In this document: piece by piece, positions 43,885 to 50,962 of the stretch
Layout of the letters: each line of letters begins with the position of its first letter
How positions within the stretch are numbered: the stretch's first letter is position 1
NCBI GenBank assembly: GCA_025059545.1
Contig: JANXDJ010000004.1
Span: forward strand, 2,304 to 53,755
Origin: Archaeoglobaceae archaeon
GTDB lineage: Archaea > Halobacteriota > Archaeoglobi > Archaeoglobales > Archaeoglobaceae
DNA length: 51,452 nucleotides
Direction of reading: 5' to 3'
Translations under genes and position numbers: made by a program
The notes under the pieces: model-generated
Databases searched by the model: none
The model's input: only the letters and a program-made list of their open reading frames with translations
What the model was told of the DNA's origin: nothing

Positions 43885-44224
43885 GAGAGAAGAAATTCTT
43901 GATAGATTTGGAGATTTGCTCGATGAGGAAACGATAGAACTGTTGGTAAAACATGAGAAAGTGAACTTCGAGAAAATATCGGAAATAGACCAGGGAAGGG
44001 TAAACATTCGAGGAAAGGTTAGCGGACTTGGTGATCCTGAAAGAGCAAGTGAGATATATATTTCTGATGAAACAGGTCGAATTAGGGTTATTGTGAGTAG
44101 AGAGATATACTATAAGGCAGACATTGGTAAAGATGTTGAGATATACAATGGATTTGCGAGAGAAGGGAAAAGAGGTTTGGAGATTCACGTGAATAGGTTC
44201 TCTATAGTGAGGTTTTTAGAATAG
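43877..44224 (+). CDS. OB-fold nucleic-acid-binding-like protein
   Basis: A 115-residue protein. A short N-terminal helical region (residues 1-35) is followed by one OB fold: VNIRGKVSGLGDPERASEIYISDETGRIRVIV, cited only as the strand 1-3 span (about 41-73), then VEIYNGFAREGKRGLEIHV. It resembles RPA-type single OB folds that bind single-stranded DNA or RNA. There are no zinc ligands. It overlaps the microprotein at its start and the convergent DUF123 gene by 40 bases at its end. Confidence 0.72.
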   Translation: MDRREEILDRFGDLLDEETIELLVKHEKVNFEKISEIDQGRVNIRGKVSGLGDPERASEIYISDETGRIRVIVSREIYYKADIGKDVEIYNGFAREGKRGLEIHVNRFSIVRFLE

Positions 44225-44529
44225 AAGAGATGAGATTCACAACTGCAGTCAGAACAACCAAATCTCTTTACTTTTTCAAATTCTATCTTCGATGCCAGTT
44301 CACATTCGGAGATTTTGAAAAGAATCGCTCCTAAAATTTCAAAAACACCTGAAATGTAATCGATGTGCCACCTTTTCCTTTTCTCGTTAAAGTGTCTAAT
44401 GACTCTGCTGATCTTTTTTGCACTTCCAACATAGTAGTAAACTCCTGGTCTGAAATAGATCTTTCCAAGCTTTCCGATCTCTATTTTTTTCTCTTCATCA
44501 TTTCTGAGGATCAAAACGTAAGAACTCAT
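44185..44529 (-). CDS. DUF123 (GIY-YIG-related) protein
   Basis: A 114-residue DUF123 protein, a family related to GIY-YIG nucleases and often linked to endonuclease III. The key positions are SYVLIL, GVYYYVGSAKK, the RVIRHF and KRWHIDYI segment, and the late Cys cluster GCSDCSCESH, where the family has conserved Cys and His. Enzymatic activity has not been established for the family. It stands between convergent and co-directional neighbours with no obvious operon. Confidence 0.8.
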   Translation of the reverse strand: MSSYVLILRNDEEKKIEIGKLGKIYFRPGVYYYVGSAKKISRVIRHFNEKRKRWHIDYISGVFEILGAILFKISECELASKIEFEKVKRFGCSDCSCESHLFYSKNLTIENLFT

Positions 44530-44573
44530 ATTTTTAAGTTTAAAAAAACTTAAATAATAAAAAGAATATAATT

Positions 44574-44900
44574 TTAGGCTTTCTTCTTTTCTTCCTTTCC
44601 AACTTCCAGCTTTGGTACTATTTCAAGCATCCTGTTATAAATCTCATCCTGTTGTTTCTCTAACTGTTCCAAGAGCTTCTTGAAGCTTTCGAAAACTTTT
44701 GCTTGCGAATCTGCGTAAAGCTGGATAGCTCTTCGAACACTTTCAAAGCTCTCACTTGGAACGAATTGCTTTACGTAGAACTCGTACATGCTTATGTAGC
44801 TATCTACACCAACCTTCAGCAAATCAAGCGTAGTCCTAGCTATACCAAAACCCATCTTATAAAAACCCTTACCCGCTTCCATAAACTCCTTCATCTCCAT
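44574..44900 (-). CDS. Phasin-like helical protein
   Basis: A 108-residue, almost entirely helical protein. An amphipathic front (EFMEAGKGFYKMGFGIARTT) leads into long helices with heptad-like spacing (AQLYADSQAKVFESF-type pattern, then LLEQLEKQQDEI) and a Lys-rich tail. It looks like granule-associated phasins, but the match is by composition only. A GGAGGTG Shine-Dalgarno six bases before the ATG at 44900 sets the start; a GTG at 44909 is rejected. It overlaps the AbrB-like gene by 32 bases, so the two are coupled. No PHA synthase gene is present in the window. Confidence 0.55.
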   Translation of the reverse strand: MEMKEFMEAGKGFYKMGFGIARTTLDLLKVGVDSYISMYEFYVKQFVPSESFESVRRAIQLYADSQAKVFESFKKLLEQLEKQQDEIYNRMLEIVPKLEVGKEEKKKA

Positions 44901-45156
44901 AGTTTCCACCTCCTTCTTTCACGATTATTACCTTAACAATATCTCCTTCGTTGAGAGAGAGAACCATCTTCTCTGCTTCTGGAATTGAGATCCTTCCTCC
45001 AGTTTGTATTCTTGCTCTGAATACTGCAATGTCTTTGCTCATGATGCTGAAACCCGAAACAAGTTTCAACATCGATGAAATTGTCTCCATGAACTCTCTC
45101 TGCAACTTTAAGGCATCTCCCCAGAGTTTCTGTAACTCGCTGAAATTCGGAACCAT
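44869..45156 (-). CDS. Helical protein with AbrB/SpoVT-like C-terminal domain
   Basis: A 95-residue protein. Residues about 1-40 are helical (ELQKLWGDALKLQREFMETI); residues about 44-83 form a swapped-hairpin AbrB/MazE-like domain (FRARIQTGGRISIPEAEK, then LSLNEGDIVKVIIV). The last dozen residues are Gly-rich. Haloarchaeal PHA granule loci pair a phasin with an AbrB-type protein, and the downstream gene here is phasin-like. A TATA box (ATTTATAT, minus strand, 45179-45186) lies 23-30 bases upstream. Confidence 0.65.
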   Translation of the reverse strand: MVPNFSELQKLWGDALKLQREFMETISSMLKLVSGFSIMSKDIAVFRARIQTGGRISIPEAEKMVLSLNEGDIVKVIIVKEGGGNYGDEGVYGSG

Positions 45157-45178
45157 TTCATAGTAAATATTACCCTAG

Positions 45179-45243
45179 ATATAAATAGTTTTTGGTTTTA
45201 AATGGAATTGAATTTTTCAGCAAATCCTGAAAAGTTTTATATT
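45179..45243. promoter_or_regulatory. Divergent promoters of the AbrB-like gene and fprA
   Basis: Two separate TATA boxes occupy the 107-base gap: minus-strand ATTTATAT at 45179-45186 for the AbrB-like gene, and plus-strand TTTATATT at 45236-45243, which is 21-28 bases before the fprA ATG. Both predict leaderless or nearly leaderless messages. Confidence 0.6.
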
Positions 45244-45263
45244 TTTGAGATAGAAATTTCCAC

Positions 45264-46421
45264 ATGAAACCAGTTAAAATGGCAGAGAATGTTTTCTGGG
45301 TTGGAGCTTTAGACTGGGATGAAAGAGATTTCCACAACTTTCAGACACCTCGTGGTCTAACATACAACAGCTATCTGATATTGGATGAAGAAAAAGTTCT
45401 AGTAGATGTTGTAAAGCATAAGTTCTTCGGAGAGCTTTTAGAGAAAATCTCAGCAATCATGGATCCAAGGGATTTAGATTATGTGATCGTTAATCACATC
45501 GAACCAGACCATGCGAGTGGACTTGCAGATCTGATGAGAATTGCAAGGGATGCTACGATAATATGTTCACAGAGAGGTAAAGAAGGTATAAGCAAAAACT
45601 TTGATTGCAAAGACTGGAAGATAAGAGTTGTGAGAAATGGTGAAAAGTTGTCAATTGGAAAGAAGACTTTAATGTTCCTCGACATGACCATGCTTCACTG
45701 GCCTGAAAGCATTGCAACTTACTTGGTTGATGATAAGATCTTATTCTCAAACGATGCATTTGGACAACATATTGCAACTGAAGAGAGATTTGCGGAAGAT
45801 ATAGGGGTTGAAGAGGCTTTGAAATGGGCTAAAGTTTACTATGCAAACATTCTCATGCCACTTTCGCAGCTCGTAAAGAAAAAGATTGAGGAACTAAAGG
45901 ATTTGGAGATAAGGATGATTTTTCCGAGTCATGGAGTGGCTTGGAAAGATCCAAAGCCAATAGTAGAAAGTTATTTTAAATGGGCGAATTTTGAAGTTGA
46001 GAACAAAGTCATCATAGTTTACGACACTATGTGGGGCTCTACTGAGAAACTAGCAAGAGCGATAGCTGATGGAGCTAGCAAATTCGCCAAAGTAAGGCTG
46101 TTCCATACCAGAAAGGATTCTTGGACAGAGATCATTTCCGAAATCCTCGATGCAAAGGCAATCGCAGTTGGAGCACCTACGATTCACAACTCGATATTCC
46201 CACCTATAGCTGGTTTTCTCAGTTACTTGAAAAGCTTAAGACCGAAAAAGAAGAAAGTGATCGTTTTTGGTTCCTACGGTTGGAACGGAGTTGCTGTTGA
46301 GGAGATGGCGAAGATCTTCGATGAGATTGGATTTAAAGTTGAGCAGTTTGCGGTAAAGTTTAGGCCAACAAAGGAAGAGATTGAAAAGGCTTACGAATTG
46401 GGGGCTGATCTGGCAAAATGA
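45264..46421 (+). CDS. fprA: FprA-type A flavoprotein (flavodiiron protein)
   Basis: A 385-residue flavodiiron protein. The N-terminal metallo-beta-lactamase-like domain has the diiron motif H78-x-E80-x-D82-H83, DAFGQH and FPSHGVAW. The C-terminal flavodoxin domain starts near residue 250 (YDTMWGSTEKLA) and binds FMN. Archaeal FprA reduces O2 to water with F420H2, protecting anaerobes. It heads a three-gene flavoprotein operon. Confidence 0.96.
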   Translation: MKPVKMAENVFWVGALDWDERDFHNFQTPRGLTYNSYLILDEEKVLVDVVKHKFFGELLEKISAIMDPRDLDYVIVNHIEPDHASGLADLMRIARDATIICSQRGKEGISKNFDCKDWKIRVVRNGEKLSIGKKTLMFLDMTMLHWPESIATYLVDDKILFSNDAFGQHIATEERFAEDIGVEEALKWAKVYYANILMPLSQLVKKKIEELKDLEIRMIFPSHGVAWKDPKPIVESYFKWANFEVENKVIIVYDTMWGSTEKLARAIADGASKFAKVRLFHTRKDSWTEIISEILDAKAIAVGAPTIHNSIFPPIAGFLSYLKSLRPKKKKVIVFGSYGWNGVAVEEMAKIFDEIGFKVEQFAVKFRPTKEEIEKAYELGADLAK

Positions 46422-47026
46422 TACTTGGAATAAGTGGAAGCCCAAGGAAGAAGGCTACAGAGTTTGTTTTGAGTAAAGCTCTTGAAATGATTAGCGAAGC
46501 TGGATTTGAAACAAGGCTATTCACGGTTAGAGGGAAGCATATAAACTTCTGTCAGCACTGTGATCACTGCTTAAGGCATAAGGAGTGTAGGATAAGAGAC
46601 GACATGTTTGGAATATACGAACTTCTTGAAAAGGCTAGAGGAATCGTAATTGCAACTCCAGTTTACAACGGTGGAGTCAGTGCACAGATAAAGGCGATTA
46701 TGGATAGATGTAGAGCTCTTGTTGCGAAGGATTACAACTTTTTCCGTGGAAAGGTTGGGATGGCAATAGCAGTTGGCGGTGACAGAATTGGTGGTCAAGA
46801 GCTTGCGATCATGCAAATAATAACTTTCTTTATCCTCAACGGAGTAATTCCTATAAGCGGAGGTTCTTTTGGAGCAAACCTTGGAGCGACTTTCTGGAGC
46901 AAAGATACACTTGAAGGAGTTTCTGAAGATGAAGAGGGTTTTAGAAATCTAAGAAAGACTGTAAAAAGATTTTTAGATTTTTTGAAGTTATATGAAGGTC
47001 GCCTGGGGGATTACAGGGAGCGGTGA
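46418..47026 (+). CDS. isf: Iron-sulfur flavoprotein (Isf family)
   Basis: A 202-residue NADPH-dependent FMN reductase-fold protein with the compact Isf cysteine motif C45-x2-C48-x2-C51-x5-C57 binding one [4Fe-4S]. GISGSPRKKA is the FMN phosphate loop; TPVYNGGVSAQ and AVGGDRIGGQE are further flavodoxin-fold loops. Isf proteins pass electrons from ferredoxin to O2 or peroxide detoxification. It overlaps fprA by four bases (ATGA). Confidence 0.93.
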   Translation: MILGISGSPRKKATEFVLSKALEMISEAGFETRLFTVRGKHINFCQHCDHCLRHKECRIRDDMFGIYELLEKARGIVIATPVYNGGVSAQIKAIMDRCRALVAKDYNFFRGKVGMAIAVGGDRIGGQELAIMQIITFFILNGVIPISGGSFGANLGATFWSKDTLEGVSEDEEGFRNLRKTVKRFLDFLKLYEGRLGDYRER

Positions 47027-47540
47027 CAGGTTGAGAGAAACTTTCAAAGTTATGAATAGAATAAGGGATATGTATCCACAAGTTGAGATCAGAGCTTATC
47101 TCTCAAAGGCAGGACAGCAGGTTTTGCTTTACTACAATCTAATGGATGAACTCAAGTTGAATTTCAAAGTTTGGACAGAAGTAAATGCCAATGTTCCATT
47201 TTTGGCCGGAATGCTTCAGAGTGGGAATTTTGAGTTTTTGCTAATAGCTCCAACGACTTCGAATACAGTAGCAAAGATAGCTCTTGGAATTGCGGACTCT
47301 CTTCTTTCAAACTCTGCCATCATGGCTTTGAAAGCCTTTGTTCCAGTTTACATAATGCCGTCTGACTATAGAGAAGGTGTTGTTGAGACTGAGCTTCCAG
47401 ATGGTAGAAAGATGAAATTGAGGATAAGAAAGGAGGACGTTGAACATGTAGAAAGGCTAAGGAAGATGGATGGTGTTTTTATTCTCGAAAAGCCTGAAGA
47501 AATCTTTGATATTTTTGAAAAGCATTTCAAAAATAAGTAA
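46992..47540 (+). CDS. afpA: Archaeoflavoprotein AfpA
   Basis: A 182-residue homologue of the FMN-binding archaeoflavoprotein first described in A. fulgidus. It is a flavoprotein-fold (UbiX/Dfp-like) protein: WGITGSGD at the N-terminus, LIAPTTSNTVAKIALGIADSL as the FMN-binding loop, and IMPSDYREG. It accepts electrons from ferredoxin in vitro. It overlaps isf by 35 bases in another frame, as in other Archaeoglobales, supporting joint function. Confidence 0.92.
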   Translation: MKVAWGITGSGDRLRETFKVMNRIRDMYPQVEIRAYLSKAGQQVLLYYNLMDELKLNFKVWTEVNANVPFLAGMLQSGNFEFLLIAPTTSNTVAKIALGIADSLLSNSAIMALKAFVPVYIMPSDYREGVVETELPDGRKMKLRIRKEDVEHVERLRKMDGVFILEKPEEIFDIFEKHFKNK

Positions 47541-47591
47541 TTCAATTTTAATTAAATTTTAAAAATTTAAAAATTTTAAAAATTAGAAAAT

Positions 47592-50500
47592 TTACTGTCT
47601 TCTTCTCAGCAGATAAGCTACAGCCAGGAGTCCAGCGATTGCAAAGATTGCTTCAAACCCTGGAATTCCTGGAGCTGGTGTTGGAGTCGGTGTAGGTGTC
47701 CTTGGCGTAGGAGTAGGAGTAGGTGTAGGAGTAGGTGTTGGCGTAGGTGTAGGTGTTGGCGTAGGTGTAGGAGTAGGTGTTGGCGTAGGTGTAGGTGTTG
47801 GCGTCGTCTTTACAACTTGTATAGTTCTAACCACGAGCATGTCATCATCAGCTTCAAAGGTTTTTGCCAATGCAGTTGCTGGATCGAGATCATAGTTCTT
47901 GTCGAGCCATGTGATCCAATCCCAATCTTTTGGTGTCTTCATCGTGTCTCTGATATATATCTTATAAGTTCCCTCAGCCAGACCATAGGTTTCAAATGTA
48001 GCAGTTGCTTTTCCAGTGCTATCCAATGAAACTCTTTGGGTTACCTTATAGTTCACACCAACCATGGTTGCGAAGATTCCATCGTATCCAGCTTCTGTTC
48101 TAGCCGTTGAGATCTTTACTGCTATCTTATCTCCTATGACTACTATTGCTGGAATATCGACATCGAGTCTCATCGTTGCTATTTCTACCATCTTGGTTGC
48201 TTCATCTGTCTTCTCGTTCGTAGCAACAAATCTGATCTCTGCTTTCAACAGATATAAGCCTGGATCTATTACTAGGGGTCTGAGTTCTCTGAGGTCGACT
48301 GTCTTGTTGTAGTAGTTAAAAGCATCCAAAGGTCCTCTAGAGATCTCTCTAGCTACGATGTTTGGTCCTGAAATCACAAGTCTTATCTCTACATTCTTCC
48401 TGTCACCAGGATCTGCAAGAACTGATACGTCGAACTTGCCCTGATATGGAACTCTACTTGGTGCCTCAAATCTGATGATCCTCGGATCTGTAACAACCAC
48501 TGGTATCATAGCCTGTGGATCCGAGGATTTATCGATCAAAGTTACATTGGCTGGGGCGAAGATGTAGAGATAATATGTCCCTGGCTCTACTCCACCAACG
48601 TTTACATTTATCTTGAAGTCGAGCTTCTTATCGCTTGGCTTAATCGTGAAAGTTGGGTATATAGTGGTGTTTATAATGGTTACATCTGGCAAAACTCTTA
48701 CGTTCTCGAACACTCCCTTTGCATCCTCAGCAGCATACACAAAGATCCTATCTGCTGTAGTGGTTCCAGTGAATCTGATCTCTCCACCTCTTGCAACGGT
48801 TGTCTTGTCAACCTTTATATCGATTGTTTGTCTGACTACAGTAACCCTTATCGAGTCGCTGACATCTGTAACAGTCTCTTTGGCCGTGAACTTGTAATCT
48901 GTCAATGGAGCTTCGTTGTTAACAGTCAGCTTTATCGTTATCTTTCCTACTACATCTGTTCTGTAAGTTCTCTCCTTCACACAGTCAGGATCTCCAGTAC
49001 AGAATCTCGTATCCTCTATTTCGAAATTAACAGGGTTGTTTACTTTTAAGTTCGTTGTAATTGTAAAGGTTACATCATCCCCTCTCGTTACGCTTGTCTT
49101 GTCTACTGAAAGTTTCAAAGTGGCTTTTACAAGCTCAAAAGTGGCTGTAGTATCTTCTTTTAGAATTCCGGATGTTATTTCAACTTTTACTACATAGAAT
49201 CCTGTGTCCAATACTCTAAACAATGGTGATGCATTCACGCCAAAGTTGTCGATCTTAAACCTGAACTTACCACCCTCATCTATATATGACTGACCAACTA
49301 CCAGTGTAGGACTGACTATGACCCTTCCTGTAAGATCTTCTATCGTGAGGAAAGCCATGTTCTCTACTCTCTTTGTACCACTATCTGCTTCTGTACCACT
49401 CTTTGCAAGGTTTGTTGTTCCCTCAATTACTATATCTCTTCCCTTTACATGCTGTGGTGGAACAGTTAGCGAAGTTATCGCAGGTTTAGCAATCGTGAAT
49501 AGAGCAACAGCTTCAGCCCTCGTTGAACCACTGCCAACATCGATCTTTGCAACGTAAGTTCCTTCAGCAACATCGGGAATTCTGATCCACCACTCATCAG
49601 CACCGCAAGCTTCTTTCACTGTATAGCTAGCAGTTGTATTTCTACATACAAATGCAGTGGTCGTATGAGCTCCAGTTTGGTTTATGAAATATCCAGCGCC
49701 AGAGACAAATATAACCACAGGTGCAACTGCAACATCTGTGCTCATAGAAGCTTTCACTTTCACGTAATCTCCGATTACAACAACACTTCTATCAACGCTT
49801 ATGCTGACCGTAGGTCTTCCAGCGACCGGTGCTTCTGCTAAGAATGCTAATCTCTCGTCAAATGTGGTAGCGTTTAGGAAAGCTACGACTATATAATAGC
49901 CTGGTGCAGTTGGTGAGAAGTCCCAACTGCCACTTCCACCTTCTTCAGGCAAAGCAATAGTTCTCTTCGATTTATCAAGCAACCTTGCAACATCAATTGT
50001 TCCTGCAGCTCTTATATCTTTGTAGTCAACCCAAGGAACAACAGCTATTCTTCTCGTTCCAACCTCTTTAGCGAGGAATCCCCATTCTGCGGAGATCGTA
50101 AGAGTACCTCCGACTGATACTTTATCATCCGAAAGCTTGAGCATATCTATTTTCAATCCTGTTATTTGGATTGGTCCCTTATTTGGCGTAGGAGTAATGG
50201 GAACAGTTGGAGTTGGAGTAGGTGTTGGGGTAGGAGTTGTGATTGTCAAGCTACCAACACTTGTTGTTGCATTAGTTCCATCAATATTTGCGATCACAAC
50301 GCTAAAGCTTATCGTTCCAGAAGCTCCTGGATTTACACTGAAAACAGCTGTAGCTACCTTTGTCTTCGCTGTAATGTTCACTGGAGAAGTTGAAGTTCCA
50401 AGATATCTTACGTAATTTGCGGTTGAAGTTATTGTATCAAAGACGTTGAACAATCCCTGAGTTGAGCCAGAAACATAGGTGATCTTTGTTGGATCGAATG

Positions 50501-50672
50501 TGAAGTTCACGAGAACTGATTGTGCTGTGCCATCTTGCACGCTGATATCAACTGCAAATCTCTCTCCTGGGGCAACTGTGGTTTTGTTTGGTTCTATATA
50601 AACTGTAGCTGCCATTACTGGAGTCGCTAAAACCACTAACAACATTAATCCTATCAATCCATATCTTTTCAT
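47592..50672 (-). CDS. Secreted cohesin-bearing surface protein with PGF-CTERM anchor
   Basis: A 1026-residue exported protein. Residues 1-21 are a signal peptide (LMLLVVLATPVMA). Residues about 22-145 form a cohesin module (VAPGERFAVDISVQ, FDPTKITYV, TATAVFSV-type strand, GTISFSV). A short Thr-Pro linker follows. Residues about 170-960 are a series of beta-rich, MG2/S-layer-like domains with many N-glycosylation sequons and two Cys pairs. A long Thr-Pro tract leads to PGIPGFEAIFAIAG, a hydrophobic helix and RRRQ, a PGF-CTERM archaeosortase signal. The start at 50672 is set by AAGGAGG seven bases upstream, not the ATG at 50693. It probably anchors dockerin-bearing partners at the cell surface (inference). 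Confidence 0.9.
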   Translation of the reverse strand: MKRYGLIGLMLLVVLATPVMAATVYIEPNKTTVAPGERFAVDISVQDGTAQSVLVNFTFDPTKITYVSGSTQGLFNVFDTITSTANYVRYLGTSTSPVNITAKTKVATAVFSVNPGASGTISFSVVIANIDGTNATTSVGSLTITTPTPTPTPTPTVPITPTPNKGPIQITGLKIDMLKLSDDKVSVGGTLTISAEWGFLAKEVGTRRIAVVPWVDYKDIRAAGTIDVARLLDKSKRTIALPEEGGSGSWDFSPTAPGYYIVVAFLNATTFDERLAFLAEAPVAGRPTVSISVDRSVVVIGDYVKVKASMSTDVAVAPVVIFVSGAGYFINQTGAHTTTAFVCRNTTASYTVKEACGADEWWIRIPDVAEGTYVAKIDVGSGSTRAEAVALFTIAKPAITSLTVPPQHVKGRDIVIEGTTNLAKSGTEADSGTKRVENMAFLTIEDLTGRVIVSPTLVVGQSYIDEGGKFRFKIDNFGVNASPLFRVLDTGFYVVKVEITSGILKEDTTATFELVKATLKLSVDKTSVTRGDDVTFTITTNLKVNNPVNFEIEDTRFCTGDPDCVKERTYRTDVVGKITIKLTVNNEAPLTDYKFTAKETVTDVSDSIRVTVVRQTIDIKVDKTTVARGGEIRFTGTTTADRIFVYAAEDAKGVFENVRVLPDVTIINTTIYPTFTIKPSDKKLDFKINVNVGGVEPGTYYLYIFAPANVTLIDKSSDPQAMIPVVVTDPRIIRFEAPSRVPYQGKFDVSVLADPGDRKNVEIRLVISGPNIVAREISRGPLDAFNYYNKTVDLRELRPLVIDPGLYLLKAEIRFVATNEKTDEATKMVEIATMRLDVDIPAIVVIGDKIAVKISTARTEAGYDGIFATMVGVNYKVTQRVSLDSTGKATATFETYGLAEGTYKIYIRDTMKTPKDWDWITWLDKNYDLDPATALAKTFEADDDMLVVRTIQVVKTTPTPTPTPTPTPTPTPTPTPTPTPTPTPTPTPTPRTPTPTPTPAPGIPGFEAIFAIAGLLAVAYLLRRRQ
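47676..47805 (-). repeat. Tandem repeat encoding the Thr-Pro tract
   Basis: A 6-base period (ACN-CCN; Thr-Pro) runs about 130 bases, interrupted once by an Arg. Longer units are repeated inside it: GTAGGTGTTGGC recurs several times on the plus strand. It forms the extended wall- or S-layer-spanning stalk before the PGF-CTERM anchor and is prone to length change by slippage. A shorter Thr-Pro stretch lies at about 50185-50242. Confidence 0.9.
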
Positions 50673-50710
50673 CCTCTCAACCTCCTTCCGCATTTTTGTT
50701 CACTCTCAAC

Positions 50711-50718
50711 TATATAAA
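50711..50718 (-). promoter_or_regulatory. TATA box of the cohesin surface-protein gene
   Basis: TATATAAA (reads TTTATATA on the minus strand) lies 39-46 bases upstream of the ATG at 50672. The predicted start near 50688 gives a short leader carrying the AAGGAGG Shine-Dalgarno. It is one of the few single-gene promoters here with a leader and a strong ribosome site, fitting a highly made surface protein. Confidence 0.6.
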
Positions 50719-50736
50719 TTCTACGGTTTGGTTTGG

Positions 50737-50768
50737 CAGCGAGTATAGCTTTAGCTATCCCGCCGCCA
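50737..50768. repeat. GC-rich inverted repeat upstream of the surface-protein promoter
   Basis: ATAGCT-TT-AGCTAT (50745-50758) is a perfect inner stem, extended outward by GGCAGCGAG against GGCGGCGGG (with one bulge and two G-U-type or mismatched pairs). It stands out in an otherwise AT-rich spacer, 19 bases upstream of the TATA box. It could be an operator or a 3' hairpin of the upstream gene. Confidence 0.5.
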
Positions 50769-50962
50769 AAAATTAGTGATATTTAAAGTATTTAAACTTT
50801 TTGCCCCTTAGCGATATATTTTTCTGCAATTGACGAAAAATTCGTACTATGCTCAAATTTTAGCTAATATAATCTAAATAGAATACAACTAAAAAACTAA
50901 AATAGAATAAATATAATACTAAAAATAAATAGATTATAGATATATTATAAAATTATAAAGAT

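Larger units (their letters stand above)
50673..50962. other. AT-rich spacer between two cohesin genes
   Basis: No gene is seen in these 290 bases. Next to the downstream gene are its Shine-Dalgarno (50681-50687) and TATA box (50711-50718). A GC-rich hairpin follows at about 50737-50768. From about 50810 to 50962 the sequence is nearly all A and T, with recurring AATAGAATA-like and AACTAAAA-like words and a small ACGAA/TTCGT inverted repeat at 50833-50845. This looks like the 3' region of the upstream cohesin-dockerin gene. Confidence 0.6.

Noticed and set aside
47676..47805. Possible CRISPR-like array
   Set aside because: The repeats are in-frame Thr-Pro codons with no unique spacers.
50137..50415. 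Open plus-strand frames across the Thr-Pro linker and cohesin region
   Set aside because: They arise from the repetitive antisense of the surface-protein gene (Gly-Val repeats) and have no start site or homology.
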